Source: an uncultured Ignavibacteriota bacterium (GTDB lineage Bacteria; Bacteroidota; Ignavibacteria; Tepidaquicellales; Tepidaquicellaceae). From it: a stretch of DNA of 10,075 nt. The stretch spans positions 1-10,075 of the forward strand of contig CAIUQV010000024.1 in the NCBI GenBank assembly GCA_903901375.1, in the 5' to 3' direction. Shown here one piece after another: positions 1-6,944 of the stretch (within the stretch, counting starts at the first letter, position 1; every line of letters begins with the position of its first letter). The notes below the pieces were generated by a model that saw nothing but the letters and a program-made list of their open reading frames with translations, had not been told where the DNA came from and searched no databases. The translations under genes were made by a program, and so were the position numbers.

Positions 1-176
1 ACAAACCTTTCTACAACAGCCTTAACGTACGGGCAATGGTTGCACATAAAGATTAATACAAGAATATTACTCGAAGCAAAAGTATCCAGTGAATATGTTT
101 TACCATCAACACCTTTAAGTTTAAAGTCAATCGCAGAAGAGCCAATTTCACCGGGATTACTCTGAAGTAATACCAT
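1..176 (-). CDS. Thioredoxin-like (AhpC/TSA-type redoxin) protein, 5' part only
   Basis: This is the N-terminal 58 codons of a leftward gene cut by the window edge. It starts at the ATG at 174-176, and an in-frame TAA lies two codons upstream, which fixes the start. The translation shows a short lead, a FKLKGVDGKTYSLD-like strand, a hydrophobic beta strand (ILVLIFM) and then CNHCPYVKAVV. That is the redox-active CxxC of the thioredoxin fold in the form typical of a peroxiredoxin-like subfamily of redoxin proteins. The likely role is thiol-disulfide exchange or peroxide handling; the substrate cannot be told. No signal peptide is visible, so a cytoplasmic location is likely. It lies 8 bp downstream of the acidic protein gene and is probably in the same operon. 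The fold call is good; the exact subfamily is less certain because two thirds of the protein is missing. Confidence 0.8.
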   Translation of the reverse strand, partial: MVLLQSNPGEIGSSAIDFKLKGVDGKTYSLDTFASSNILVLIFMCNHCPYVKAVVERF

Positions 177-184
177 ATATTATT

Positions 185-640
185 TTAGAATTCTTCATCT
201 TCGTCGAGGGGAGAAATAATCTCGGGATGGAAATCCTCATACACAAAAGCTTTCACTGCTTTTTTATCTTCTTCATCAACACCCTGCAGAAATACTTCTT
301 CAACGATAAATCTGTATCTTTCCTCAAGGTTATAATCCTGTTTAAAGTGCACCATGACATTATACTTTTCAAGCAATGATAAAAGCTCAACGTATAAGTT
401 TTTATCAATACCCGCATTCAATTTGGTTAAGCTGTACTTTACAGGTTTACCTATAAGTTCGTAAACCGTTTTAAGTTTTGATTTCTTCCTGCCCTGAGTA
501 AGCTTATTAACTTCATCAAGAAATTCATCTTCATCAGTTGTATACTTATCATCTGATTTATCGATTAAATTATCATCGTCAATGAATCCGTCTTCTTCTT
601 TTCTGTGTTTTCGGTTATTATGGTTTTTGTCTTTCTTCAA
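185..640 (-). CDS. Conserved hypothetical acidic protein, 151 aa
   Basis: I do not recognise a named function. Residues 1-50 are highly charged and low in complexity: a basic start (KKDKNHNNRKHRK) is followed by a D/E-rich stretch, so this part is probably disordered. Residues about 58-140 look folded: a YELIGKP segment, a leucine-rich helix (LYVELLSLLEKYNVMVHF), then RYRFIVEEVF and FVYEDFHPE. The last residues are again acidic (LDEDEEF). From memory, the YRFI-EE-F / F-YE-FHP pattern recurs in small uncharacterised proteins of Bacteroidota-like bacteria, but I cannot name a family. The start is a TTG at 638-640: an in-frame TAA lies one codon upstream, and the first internal ATG is deep in the folded part. 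No signal peptide or membrane segment is seen, so it is probably cytoplasmic. It lies 55 bp after cdsA and 8 bp before the redoxin gene. Confidence 0.75.
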   Translation of the reverse strand: MKKDKNHNNRKHRKEEDGFIDDDNLIDKSDDKYTTDEDEFLDEVNKLTQGRKKSKLKTVYELIGKPVKYSLTKLNAGIDKNLYVELLSLLEKYNVMVHFKQDYNLEERYRFIVEEVFLQGVDEEDKKAVKAFVYEDFHPEIISPLDEDEEF

Positions 641-654
641 ATTTTATTCGTGTT

Positions 655-678
655 AATTATTATGCAAAATTAATAATT
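655..678. repeat. AT-only inverted repeat between cdsA and the acidic-protein gene
   Basis: An exact 8-bp inverted repeat (AATTATTA at 655-662, TAATAATT at 671-678) surrounds an 8-base spacer in the 55-bp gap. It could form a weak hairpin in the leftward transcript. No T-run follows it in that direction, so it is not a convincing terminator, and an all-AT repeat of this size can arise by chance here. Confidence 0.3.
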
Positions 679-695
679 TACAATTTCATTTCAAG

Positions 696-1484
696 TTAAT
701 TTAATAAGTCTTTTATATAATTTAAATATATATAGACAAAAGGAACGCAAACTATTAAGCTGTCGAATCTGTCAAGTATGCCTCCGTGTCCAGGTATAAT
801 GTTTGATGAATCTTTAACTCCTGTAAACCGTTTAAGAAATGATTCAAATAAATCACCAATGGGTCCAAAAACCCCTATAAATGCACCTATTACAAGACTG
901 TCAGTTAATGTAACACCGGAAACAAAATAACTGAATACAACAGAAGTAATAATAGTAAACACAAAACCAGAAACCAGACCTTCTATAGTCTTATTCGGAC
1001 TGATTTTAGAGAACTTATGTTTACCAAAATACTTTCCGCCAAAGAAAGCGAAACTGTCGTTTGCCCAGATGAGTAAAAACAACAGATATACATAGGCATA
1101 GTTCTTATCAAGTTTAAAAAAGAGAGCCAAAGGGAAAGTAATATAAATAATCCCGAAGAAAACCAGTCCGGCATTCAGCAATTTATTTTCTGTTTTACTG
1201 AAAAGTTCAGGTACAAGAACAGAAAGCAATCCGACAATAAGAACTACATTAAAATACTCTCTGAAAAATATAAACCCTGTGAATATTAATACAGAGATAA
1301 AAAGAGTGAAATAAACAGGAACAGTGATTCCTTTATATTCAAACATCTTTAGCAGTTCATAAAAACTTAATGTCTGAATCAACAGGCAAAAAGCAAAGAA
1401 AGGATATCCGCCGGAATAAGCAGCATAGAGAATCAATGGAATAGCCGCAATACTTATCAATATTCTTTTTAATGTATTAGACAT
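696..1484 (-). CDS. cdsA: Phosphatidate cytidylyltransferase (CDP-diacylglycerol synthase)
   Basis: It converts phosphatidic acid and CTP to CDP-diacylglycerol plus pyrophosphate, the branch point for bacterial phospholipid synthesis in the inner membrane. The 262-aa protein is almost wholly hydrophobic, with roughly seven to eight membrane segments. The CTP_transf_1 family signature is complete near the C-terminus, residues about 215-241: S-F-L-K-R, then K224-D225, then PGHGG and DRFD. The conserved upstream blocks WANDSFAF (140-147) and SPNKTIEG (162-169) are also present, so no catalytic feature is missing. The ATG at 1482-1484 overlaps the end of the CPBP protease gene by 8 bp (TAA at 1477-1479), implying translational coupling. 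No clear Shine-Dalgarno site precedes it. Length is normal for the family. Confidence 0.96.
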   Translation of the reverse strand: MSNTLKRILISIAAIPLILYAAYSGGYPFFAFCLLIQTLSFYELLKMFEYKGITVPVYFTLFISVLIFTGFIFFREYFNVVLIVGLLSVLVPELFSKTENKLLNAGLVFFGIIYITFPLALFFKLDKNYAYVYLLFLLIWANDSFAFFGGKYFGKHKFSKISPNKTIEGLVSGFVFTIITSVVFSYFVSGVTLTDSLVIGAFIGVFGPIGDLFESFLKRFTGVKDSSNIIPGHGGILDRFDSLIVCVPFVYIYLNYIKDLLN

Positions 1485-2415
1485 TTACGATAATTTTATT
1501 CTTCTTTTCAACAGCAGTATTCTTAATTGCTTTCAGTACAAACAGAAATACTATAAAAGAAATGAAGCCTGCTAGAAGCAGCAGATAATTATCGGACACA
1601 GAGCCATTCGGGTCTTCAAACCCTTCTTTACCGTATACAAAAACAAGATATGCCGATAGAAAATTATTTATAAAATGAATCACTATACCCGTTATTATAC
1701 TGTTCGAATAGTAAACGGCATAAGACAGAAAGAAACCGAGAAGGATTAAAGGAAGAATATTAAACGGATGAAAGTGAAAAATTGCGAAAATAAATCCAGT
1801 CATAAAAATTGTTTTAACCGGTGACATAACTTTTTCAAAATTAAAAAGTACCAGACCCCTGAAGAGAAACTCTTCGCATACGGCTGGAGTAACAGCAATA
1901 ACAAATGCAACCAGTAAGAATTCTGCAAAACTGTTTGCAGTTACAAGGCTTAAAGTAGCGGATTCAAATGAATCCATAAGTTCCTTCAGACTATTAATGA
2001 AGTTAACTCCAAATGGTAGTGAAGTGAGAAGTTTATTCTGCAGAAACATATACGCCTGAATCGAGGGCTGAATAACGAGCACACCAAGAATACCAAGCCA
2101 CAAAACTGACTGCCTGGGTTTGCGAAGTCTGAAAGTCTTTTTTGAATCATTCCCCTGAAGCATACTCAGAATAATCACAGGAATCAGAATAAACATAAAC
2201 TGCGAAAAAGAGATAATGATACGTGTAAATGTTACATTCGTGTCCATTTTCTTAAAATCAGTGCCCAATAAAATAACACTTAGCACACCTCCGAAAATCT
2301 GGTAGGTAACGAATACAACAAACAATGCAATCACCACAAATAAAGCCGGGTGTAAATTTGCAAGCGGAGCGGTTACGGATTTATTTTCGTTATTATTCTG
2401 TTCTGTAATATTCAA
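1477..2415 (-). CDS. CPBP-family intramembrane metalloprotease (CAAX protease-like)
   Basis: This is a 312-aa polytopic membrane protein of the CPBP (Abi/Rce1-like) family. All three family motifs are visible: EExxxR as E181-E182-F-L-F-R186, FxxxH as F210-x3-H214, and a final H247-FINN block. The paired glutamates and the two histidines are the expected catalytic and metal-site residues, so it should be active as a glutamate-type intramembrane protease. The N-terminal 22 residues are polar, and about eight hydrophobic segments follow. The substrate is unknown: in bacteria such proteins have been tied to bacteriocin self-immunity and membrane protein processing, but nothing here shows a bacteriocin. 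The start is a TTG at 2413-2415 immediately after an in-frame TGA; no ATG lies nearby and no Shine-Dalgarno is seen. It heads a leftward unit with cdsA and is divergent to a second membrane protease. Confidence 0.9.
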   Translation of the reverse strand: MNITEQNNNENKSVTAPLANLHPALFVVIALFVVFVTYQIFGGVLSVILLGTDFKKMDTNVTFTRIIISFSQFMFILIPVIILSMLQGNDSKKTFRLRKPRQSVLWLGILGVLVIQPSIQAYMFLQNKLLTSLPFGVNFINSLKELMDSFESATLSLVTANSFAEFLLVAFVIAVTPAVCEEFLFRGLVLFNFEKVMSPVKTIFMTGFIFAIFHFHPFNILPLILLGFFLSYAVYYSNSIITGIVIHFINNFLSAYLVFVYGKEGFEDPNGSVSDNYLLLLAGFISFIVFLFVLKAIKNTAVEKKNKIIVNV

Positions 2416-2501
2416 TCAATAATTTTAATGAAATTATAAATTATATTTCTGAATTAAAAGGTTGTAACTCATTACAATTAAATTATTTTCTGATTATCAA
2501 A

Positions 2502-2532
2502 TTGCTTTTAATACAATTTAGAATTATTTTTG
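2502..2532 (+). promoter_or_regulatory. Candidate Bacteroidota-type promoter for the site-2 protease unit
   Basis: The sequence TATTTTTG at 2525-2532 matches the Bacteroidota -7 element TAnnTTTG exactly. A TTG at 2502-2504, 20 bases upstream, could serve as the -33 element (consensus TTG/TTTG). The -7 box lies only three bases before the preferred ATG, so a transcript from it would have almost no leader. In AT-rich DNA such a match can arise by chance. I found no equally good match on the other strand for the divergent unit. Confidence 0.35.
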
Positions 2533-2535
2533 TCT

Positions 2536-3534
2536 ATGCAAGAGACTATAGAAAATCATTCTGAAGAGCCGAAGTATGCGAATATTAACGGGAAAGAGAG
2601 AAAGAAATTTTCATTTCTGATAAATGTTCTTTTATTTCTTCTAACTTTTTTCACAACAACACTTGCAGGAACAGGATGGCTTAACAAAGACCCATATCAG
2701 CTTGATAATTTCATGTTCGGAATAACGTATTCAGTTCTTATTTTATCAGTTATTACGGTTCACGAATTCGGTCATTACTTTGCTGCGAAATATCACAGGA
2801 TAGATGTTACTTTGCCTTATTATATTCCGTTTCCGCTTTTATTCCTGAATCCTTTTGGAACAATGGGTGCTGTGATAAAAATGAAGACACCAACTCAGAC
2901 AAGAAAATCATTGTTTGACATCGGAGTATCAGGTCCGATTGCCGGATGGGTGCTTTCCATGGTTTTTATAATTATAGGTTTCAGTACATTACCATCTATA
3001 GATTATTTATATGAAATTCATCCCGAATATTCAATAACAGGAATTCCAACAACGGGTTTGACTTTTGGCAACAACTTAATTTTCCTGATTTTTGAGAAAG
3101 TGTATTCATTAAAAGGAAATGTGTTTATTCCGCCTATGAACGAAGTATACCATTATCCATTTTTATGTGTAGGATGGTTCGGTCTGCTTATTACATCATT
3201 AAACATGATGCCAGTAGGACAACTTGACGGCGGGCATATTTCATATTCTATGTTTGGAGACAAGTCCAGGTATGTTGGTTACACCGTTTTTTATGCATTA
3301 GTAGTTTTCGGAATTTTAGGTGTACTGCCATTACTGGGTATAAACCTGAATGTAGGTTCACTAAACTGGTTAATCTGGGCAATACTGATTTTCTTTATAA
3401 TAAAAATAAAGCATCCGCCTGTTTGTACAGATATGCACATACCTTTAGGAACAACAAGAACAATATTAGGCTGGATTGCTTTTATAATGTTTATAATTTC
3501 ATTTTGCCCGATACCTGTAAATGAAGGATTTTAG
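2536..3534 (+). CDS. Site-2 protease family zinc metalloprotease (EGY-like, no PDZ)
   Basis: This is a membrane-embedded zinc protease (family M50) of 332 aa, which cuts transmembrane substrates within the bilayer. The zinc site HEFGH (H76, E77, H80) lies in a membrane segment. The third ligand block NMMPVGQLDGGH follows at about residues 223-234, with D231 as the expected ligand. Between them is FDIGVSGPIAGW, the second conserved loop. There is no PDZ domain between the motifs. With many hydrophobic segments and a polar N-terminus of about 25 residues, this resembles the EGY1/cyanobacterial-type S2P rather than RseP. Substrate unknown. I prefer the ATG at 2536; a TTG at 2530 would add two residues but sits inside a possible -7 promoter box. 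The MFS gene starts 3 bp after the stop, so the two are very likely co-transcribed. Confidence 0.9.
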   Translation: MQETIENHSEEPKYANINGKERKKFSFLINVLLFLLTFFTTTLAGTGWLNKDPYQLDNFMFGITYSVLILSVITVHEFGHYFAAKYHRIDVTLPYYIPFPLLFLNPFGTMGAVIKMKTPTQTRKSLFDIGVSGPIAGWVLSMVFIIIGFSTLPSIDYLYEIHPEYSITGIPTTGLTFGNNLIFLIFEKVYSLKGNVFIPPMNEVYHYPFLCVGWFGLLITSLNMMPVGQLDGGHISYSMFGDKSRYVGYTVFYALVVFGILGVLPLLGINLNVGSLNWLIWAILIFFIIKIKHPPVCTDMHIPLGTTRTILGWIAFIMFIISFCPIPVNEGF

Positions 3535-3537
3535 AAA

Positions 3538-4770
3538 ATGAATAATAAAAAAGCTTTATTTGTAATATTTTTAGTAATATTTATTGACCTTCTGGGTTTT
3601 GGTATTATAATACCTGTACTTCCGTTTTTCTCCGAAAATGTCTTATTGATGAACAAGACAGAAATAGGATTACTTACGGGAATATACTCTCTGATGCAAT
3701 TTGTCTTCACACCTGTTTGGGGTTCACTGTCTGACGTTTACGGCAGAAAGCCTATATTGACGATGTCGCTTACGGGAAATGTAATAGCATACACATTAAT
3801 GGCTCTTGTGTTTACAAACATGATTCCTTCAGTATCATTGCTTTTTGTAGCAAGAGCATTTGCAGGTTTCTTTTCTGCGAATCTTTCGGCAGCACAAGCT
3901 GTAGTATCTGACACAACAAGACCCGAAGAACGTTCAAAAGGTATGGGAATAATCGGAGCGGCATTTGGTTTAGGGTTTGTGTTTGGTCCTGCTTTGGGAG
4001 GTTTCTTATCTTATCATTTTGGTTACGGTGTACCTTTAATATTTTCCGCGGCATTTTCGCTTATTGCACTTATGGTATGTGTCATAATTTTCAGGGAAAC
4101 ACTTCCTGAAGACTTAAGAAAAAGCAACAAATTGAATTTTGATCTCAAGGATGTAAAGGTAATAAATTTCAAAGCTGTTAATGACGTGATAAAGCACAAA
4201 GATGTAGGGATATACGTTATTATATTCTTCTTTATCACTTTTTCATTCGCAAATATCTTTGGAAACTTCCAGTATTTTATAGAGAGAAAAGACGGACTCG
4301 GAATGAACGAGCAGCAGACCGGATACCTGCTTTCATTTCTTGGAATAATAGCAGCAATAGTTCAGTCAACACTAATTAAACCTTTCAAAAAATATATAGG
4401 AGAAGAAAAATCCGTTATGTTTGGCAACTTTCTGGTTGCTGTTGGATTATTCCTGATTCCATTTTCAACGAGTGTTATGGTATTACTTTTAGTACTTACA
4501 ATACTTGCGTTTGGAAACGGACTTAACAATGCAATGGCATTAGGTTTGATATCACAGAATGTAAGCAGGCAGGACCAGGGAGGTGTTCTTGGGATTAACC
4601 AATCATTAAGTTCACTTGCAAGGTTTCTGGGGCCATTATGGGGAGGTTTCATTTATGATAAGTTTGGTTATCATTATCCATTTATTTCCGGTTCGGTTTT
4701 TATGATGCTGATAACAATCATTGCAATTATTGTACTAAGGAATAAACTAATAGGGAAAGATACTTTATAA
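3538..4770 (+). CDS. MFS transporter, DHA1/TetA-like drug:H+ antiporter family
   Basis: This is a 410-aa major facilitator with about twelve membrane segments and a polar central loop near residues 190-215. The first helix has the IDLLGFGIIIPVLPFF block typical of TetA-like members, with D17. Motif A follows as GSLSDVYGRKP (62-72). A motif-C-like run, GLGFVFGPALGG, lies at about 144-155 and is the mark of antiporters. Expected role: proton-driven export of a small hydrophobic compound or drug; the substrate cannot be read from sequence. The ATG is 3 bp after the site-2 protease stop, with a GAAGGA Shine-Dalgarno-like run at 3523-3528 inside the upstream gene, so translation may be coupled. 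Its TAA is directly followed by the reverse-complement stop of glgA. Confidence 0.88.
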   Translation: MNNKKALFVIFLVIFIDLLGFGIIIPVLPFFSENVLLMNKTEIGLLTGIYSLMQFVFTPVWGSLSDVYGRKPILTMSLTGNVIAYTLMALVFTNMIPSVSLLFVARAFAGFFSANLSAAQAVVSDTTRPEERSKGMGIIGAAFGLGFVFGPALGGFLSYHFGYGVPLIFSAAFSLIALMVCVIIFRETLPEDLRKSNKLNFDLKDVKVINFKAVNDVIKHKDVGIYVIIFFFITFSFANIFGNFQYFIERKDGLGMNEQQTGYLLSFLGIIAAIVQSTLIKPFKKYIGEEKSVMFGNFLVAVGLFLIPFSTSVMVLLLVLTILAFGNGLNNAMALGLISQNVSRQDQGGVLGINQSLSSLARFLGPLWGGFIYDKFGYHYPFISGSVFMMLITIIAIIVLRNKLIGKDTL

Positions 4771-4785
4771 CTAAAGCATATTTTT
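4763..4785 (+). terminator. Weak hairpin plus T-run spanning the MFS/glgA stop codons
   Basis: CTTTA (4763-4767) and TAAAG (4772-4776) can pair around a 4-base loop, and TTTTT (4781-4785) follows four bases later. The two back-to-back stop codons lie in this structure. The stem is short and AT-rich, so this is a possible, not a probable, terminator for the rightward unit. No separate terminator is visible for glgA. Confidence 0.25.
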
Positions 4786-6204
4786 GTAAAGAGCCAGATA
4801 TTCTCCTGCAGATTTATTCCAGCTGAAATCAGCAGACATTCCTCTTTTTATTACATCTTTAAGCTGGGATTTATTCCTATAAAGCTTTAATGCACTGTTA
4901 AAAGATGATTCAATACTTTCAAGAGTGAAATCGCTGAAAGAGAATCCATTACCGTCTGACTTTTCCACATCTATAACAGTATCCGCAAGACCTCCTACAT
5001 TTCTTACAATCGGAAGAGTTCCGTAGTTAAGGCTGTACATCTGATTAAGTCCGCAGGGTTCATACCTTGAAGGCATAAAGAAGAAATCAGAACCCGCAGT
5101 AATAAGATGTGCAACTTTGTTATTATACTCAAGGAACACTTTTATCTTATCCGGATAATCTTTCATGAGTTTGAGGAAATAATCTTCGTATTTTTTCTCA
5201 CCAGCTCCAAGCACAACAAGTTTAAAGTCTTCATATATGCGGGTTTCAACAAGTTCTACAACAAGTTCAAACCCTTTCTGCCAGGCAAGACGCGAGACAA
5301 TTCCAAAAAGAGGGGTATCACCTTCTTTGCTCAGACCTGATAAACTGAGCAGTTCACTCTTGTTGTGATATTTATTTTCAAGTGAGCTGAAAGAATAATT
5401 GACAGGAATTAATTTATCTGTTTCCGGATTCCAGTCTACGGTATCTATTCCATTTAATATTCCGAAAACGCGTTCTCCTTTTGCCCGAAGAACTCCATCC
5501 AGACCTGAACCAAATTCAGGTGTTTGAATTTCAGATGCATAAGTCGGACTAACTGTTGATACTGCATCAGAATAGTAGATGCCGGCTTTAAGAAAATTCA
5601 CATTCCCGTTGTATTCAAAAGGACCGCCAAGTACAAACAGACTTTCTCCAAACCCTGCCTTGAGTACAGTATCCTGAGGGAATATTCCCTGGTAACCAAT
5701 ATTATGAATTGATAAAAGAGTTTTTGTGTTTTCGAAAAGTTTATCCCAGGAATACTGGAGTTTAAGCATAGAAGGAATAAGAGAAGACTGCCAGTCATTG
5801 CAATGAATAACATCGGGACTCCACTGAAGTTTCTGAAGAGTTTTTAAAACAGCATGCTGGAAAAGAATGTACCGTTCATTTTCATCTGCATCTGATGTGT
5901 ACACAACTCCTCTTGAGAAATAAAAAGGGCAATCGATAAAATATGTATCAATCTTTCCATCGTGCAAAGTATAATAGACATCGTATGAATATAAATTTTC
6001 CAAGATACCCACTGAATCACCTGACAACTCTTTAATTTTCTTAATATTAAACTTATCCCTGTCAATTTTATCGTACATAGGAACAAAAATCTTTAAATCA
6101 GTATTGAGAACACTCAATGCTGAGGGTAACGAGCCGCTTACATCTGCAAGTCCTCCTGTTTTCACGTAAGGTACGCATTCACTTGAAACAAAACATATTT
6201 TCAT
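4771..6204 (-). CDS. glgA: Glycogen synthase (ADP-glucose type)
   Basis: It transfers glucose from ADP-glucose to the non-reducing end of alpha-1,4-glucan (GT5 family, cytoplasmic) for glycogen storage. The 477-aa length is normal for bacterial GlgA. Key motifs are all present: KTGGLADV at 15-22 (substrate lysine K15), SIHNIGYQG with H167, SRLAWQKG with R305 and K310, and RYEPCGLNQMYSLNYGT with E382, then a VGGLADTV loop at 403-410. The two Rossmann-like halves are therefore intact. The start is the ATG at 6202-6204; no good Shine-Dalgarno site precedes it. It lies 144 bp downstream of the Rieske gene on the same strand; co-transcription is possible but unproven. No other glycogen gene (glgB, glgC, glgP) is in the window. 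Its stop abuts that of the convergent MFS gene. Confidence 0.96.
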   Translation of the reverse strand: MKICFVSSECVPYVKTGGLADVSGSLPSALSVLNTDLKIFVPMYDKIDRDKFNIKKIKELSGDSVGILENLYSYDVYYTLHDGKIDTYFIDCPFYFSRGVVYTSDADENERYILFQHAVLKTLQKLQWSPDVIHCNDWQSSLIPSMLKLQYSWDKLFENTKTLLSIHNIGYQGIFPQDTVLKAGFGESLFVLGGPFEYNGNVNFLKAGIYYSDAVSTVSPTYASEIQTPEFGSGLDGVLRAKGERVFGILNGIDTVDWNPETDKLIPVNYSFSSLENKYHNKSELLSLSGLSKEGDTPLFGIVSRLAWQKGFELVVELVETRIYEDFKLVVLGAGEKKYEDYFLKLMKDYPDKIKVFLEYNNKVAHLITAGSDFFFMPSRYEPCGLNQMYSLNYGTLPIVRNVGGLADTVIDVEKSDGNGFSFSDFTLESIESSFNSALKLYRNKSQLKDVIKRGMSADFSWNKSAGEYLALYKNML

Positions 6205-6348
6205 TGCACCGGTTTAAATTTATTAAAAATACAAAATCAGATAATTCATAAACAGGAAAATAGCATTTGAAAAGACTGCTTTGATAGCTGCAAGAACAGA
6301 GTATTTGCAGATTAAACAATTTATTCCAAGGAAACACTTTTTTATTTA

Positions 6349-6789
6349 CTACATATCGATTGTCAGAGTATTACTGTTTACATCGAATGTTGTCCTGTAA
6401 GATTTCAGGTTTTTCGAAGCAGGTCCTCCTGTTACTTTTCCACTATTGTCAAAAGTAGAGCCATGACACGGGCATTCAAAACTGCTGCCGTCATATTCCA
6501 CATCGCACTTTTTATGAGTACAGGAAATATTTATTGCAATAAATTTAGATTTGGATTTTCTTATTACTATTACCTTTTCAGTTATCATAGCATATCCACC
6601 CGAAGTTGCAAGTTCAGGATAATCAGCCAAATTAATAACTTTCTGCACATTACTTTGTTCAAACTCAGTATTTTGTGCAGCAGAAACTAGTTTAACCACA
6701 TCCAAAGAACTAAGTGCAAGTGCACCCATAACTACAGTTTTAGCACCTTTAACGATAAAATCTCTTCTGTTAATTTTGTTATTTTCCAT
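6349..6789 (-). CDS. Tat-exported Rieske [2Fe-2S] protein, 146 aa
   Basis: This is a small Rieske iron-sulfur electron carrier, probably anchored or soluble in the periplasm. The N-terminus has a twin-arginine motif (NRRDFIVKG, R8-R9) followed by a hydrophobic segment at about 16-37. The cluster motifs are C90-T-H92-K-K-C95 and C106-P-C108-H109-G-S111. C90, H92, C106 and H109 are the expected ligands, and C95 with C108 form the stabilising disulfide found in bc1/b6f-type proteins. The proline-loop block GGPASKNL (121-128) is present. The usual CTHLGC is replaced by CTHKKC, and the Tyr often found after CPCHGS is a Phe, so the redox potential may differ. No cytochrome b gene lies nearby, so its partner is unknown. 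AGGA sits directly against the ATG, too close to be a normal Shine-Dalgarno. Confidence 0.92.
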   Translation of the reverse strand: MENNKINRRDFIVKGAKTVVMGALALSSLDVVKLVSAAQNTEFEQSNVQKVINLADYPELATSGGYAMITEKVIVIRKSKSKFIAINISCTHKKCDVEYDGSSFECPCHGSTFDNSGKVTGGPASKNLKSYRTTFDVNSNTLTIDM

Positions 6790-6806
6790 TCCTGTCTAAT
6801 TAATTT

Positions 6807-6816
6807 TATACGTATA
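6807..6816. promoter_or_regulatory. Perfect 10-bp palindrome upstream of the Rieske gene
   Basis: TATACGTATA is a perfect palindrome 17 bp upstream of the Rieske ATG, in the 155-bp divergent gap shared with the Spy-like gene. It could be an operator half-site pair, but a 10-bp AT-rich palindrome is weak evidence on its own. I see no convincing Bacteroidota-type promoter for the Rieske gene in this gap. Confidence 0.2.
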
Positions 6817-6890
6817 CACAGATATTTTCATGATATAACTAAATGCTCTTTAATTAAGTTCAGGTAAATATTTCAAGCTTATTCAAGAAT

Positions 6891-6905
6891 GTTAAACTTT
6901 TTAAC
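6891..6905. promoter_or_regulatory. Short inverted repeat upstream of the Spy-like gene
   Basis: GTTAAA (6891-6896) and TTTAAC (6900-6905) form a perfect 6-bp inverted repeat with a 3-base spacer, about 40 bp before the ATG at 6945. A 7-of-8 match to TAnnTTTG (CATATTTG, 6920-6927) follows it. The position suits an operator upstream of a promoter, but both signals are short and could be chance. Confidence 0.2.
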
Positions 6906-6944
6906 CCTTTCGACTGTCTCATATTTGTAAATTAAAATATAAAT

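Noticed and set aside
1477..2415. CPBP protease as immunity protein of a bacteriocin or phage-abortive system
   Set aside because: No small double-glycine peptide, bacteriocin exporter, toxin or phage gene is near; the neighbours are housekeeping (cdsA).
3812..4652. Three leftward open frames inside the MFS gene
   Set aside because: The MFS reading frame has all family motifs over its full length; the antisense frames show no domain or start signal.
6288..6310. Inverted repeat CTGCAA...TTGCAG between the Rieske gene and glgA
   Set aside because: The 6-bp stem has an 11-base loop and no T-run in the leftward direction, so it is not a credible terminator or riboswitch. The rest of this 144-bp gap shows nothing recognisable.
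6463..6690. Rightward 75-codon open frame inside the Rieske gene
   Set aside because: The Rieske motifs on the other strand are intact; the antisense translation is F/Y/S-rich, as expected from a shadow of lysine-rich coding.
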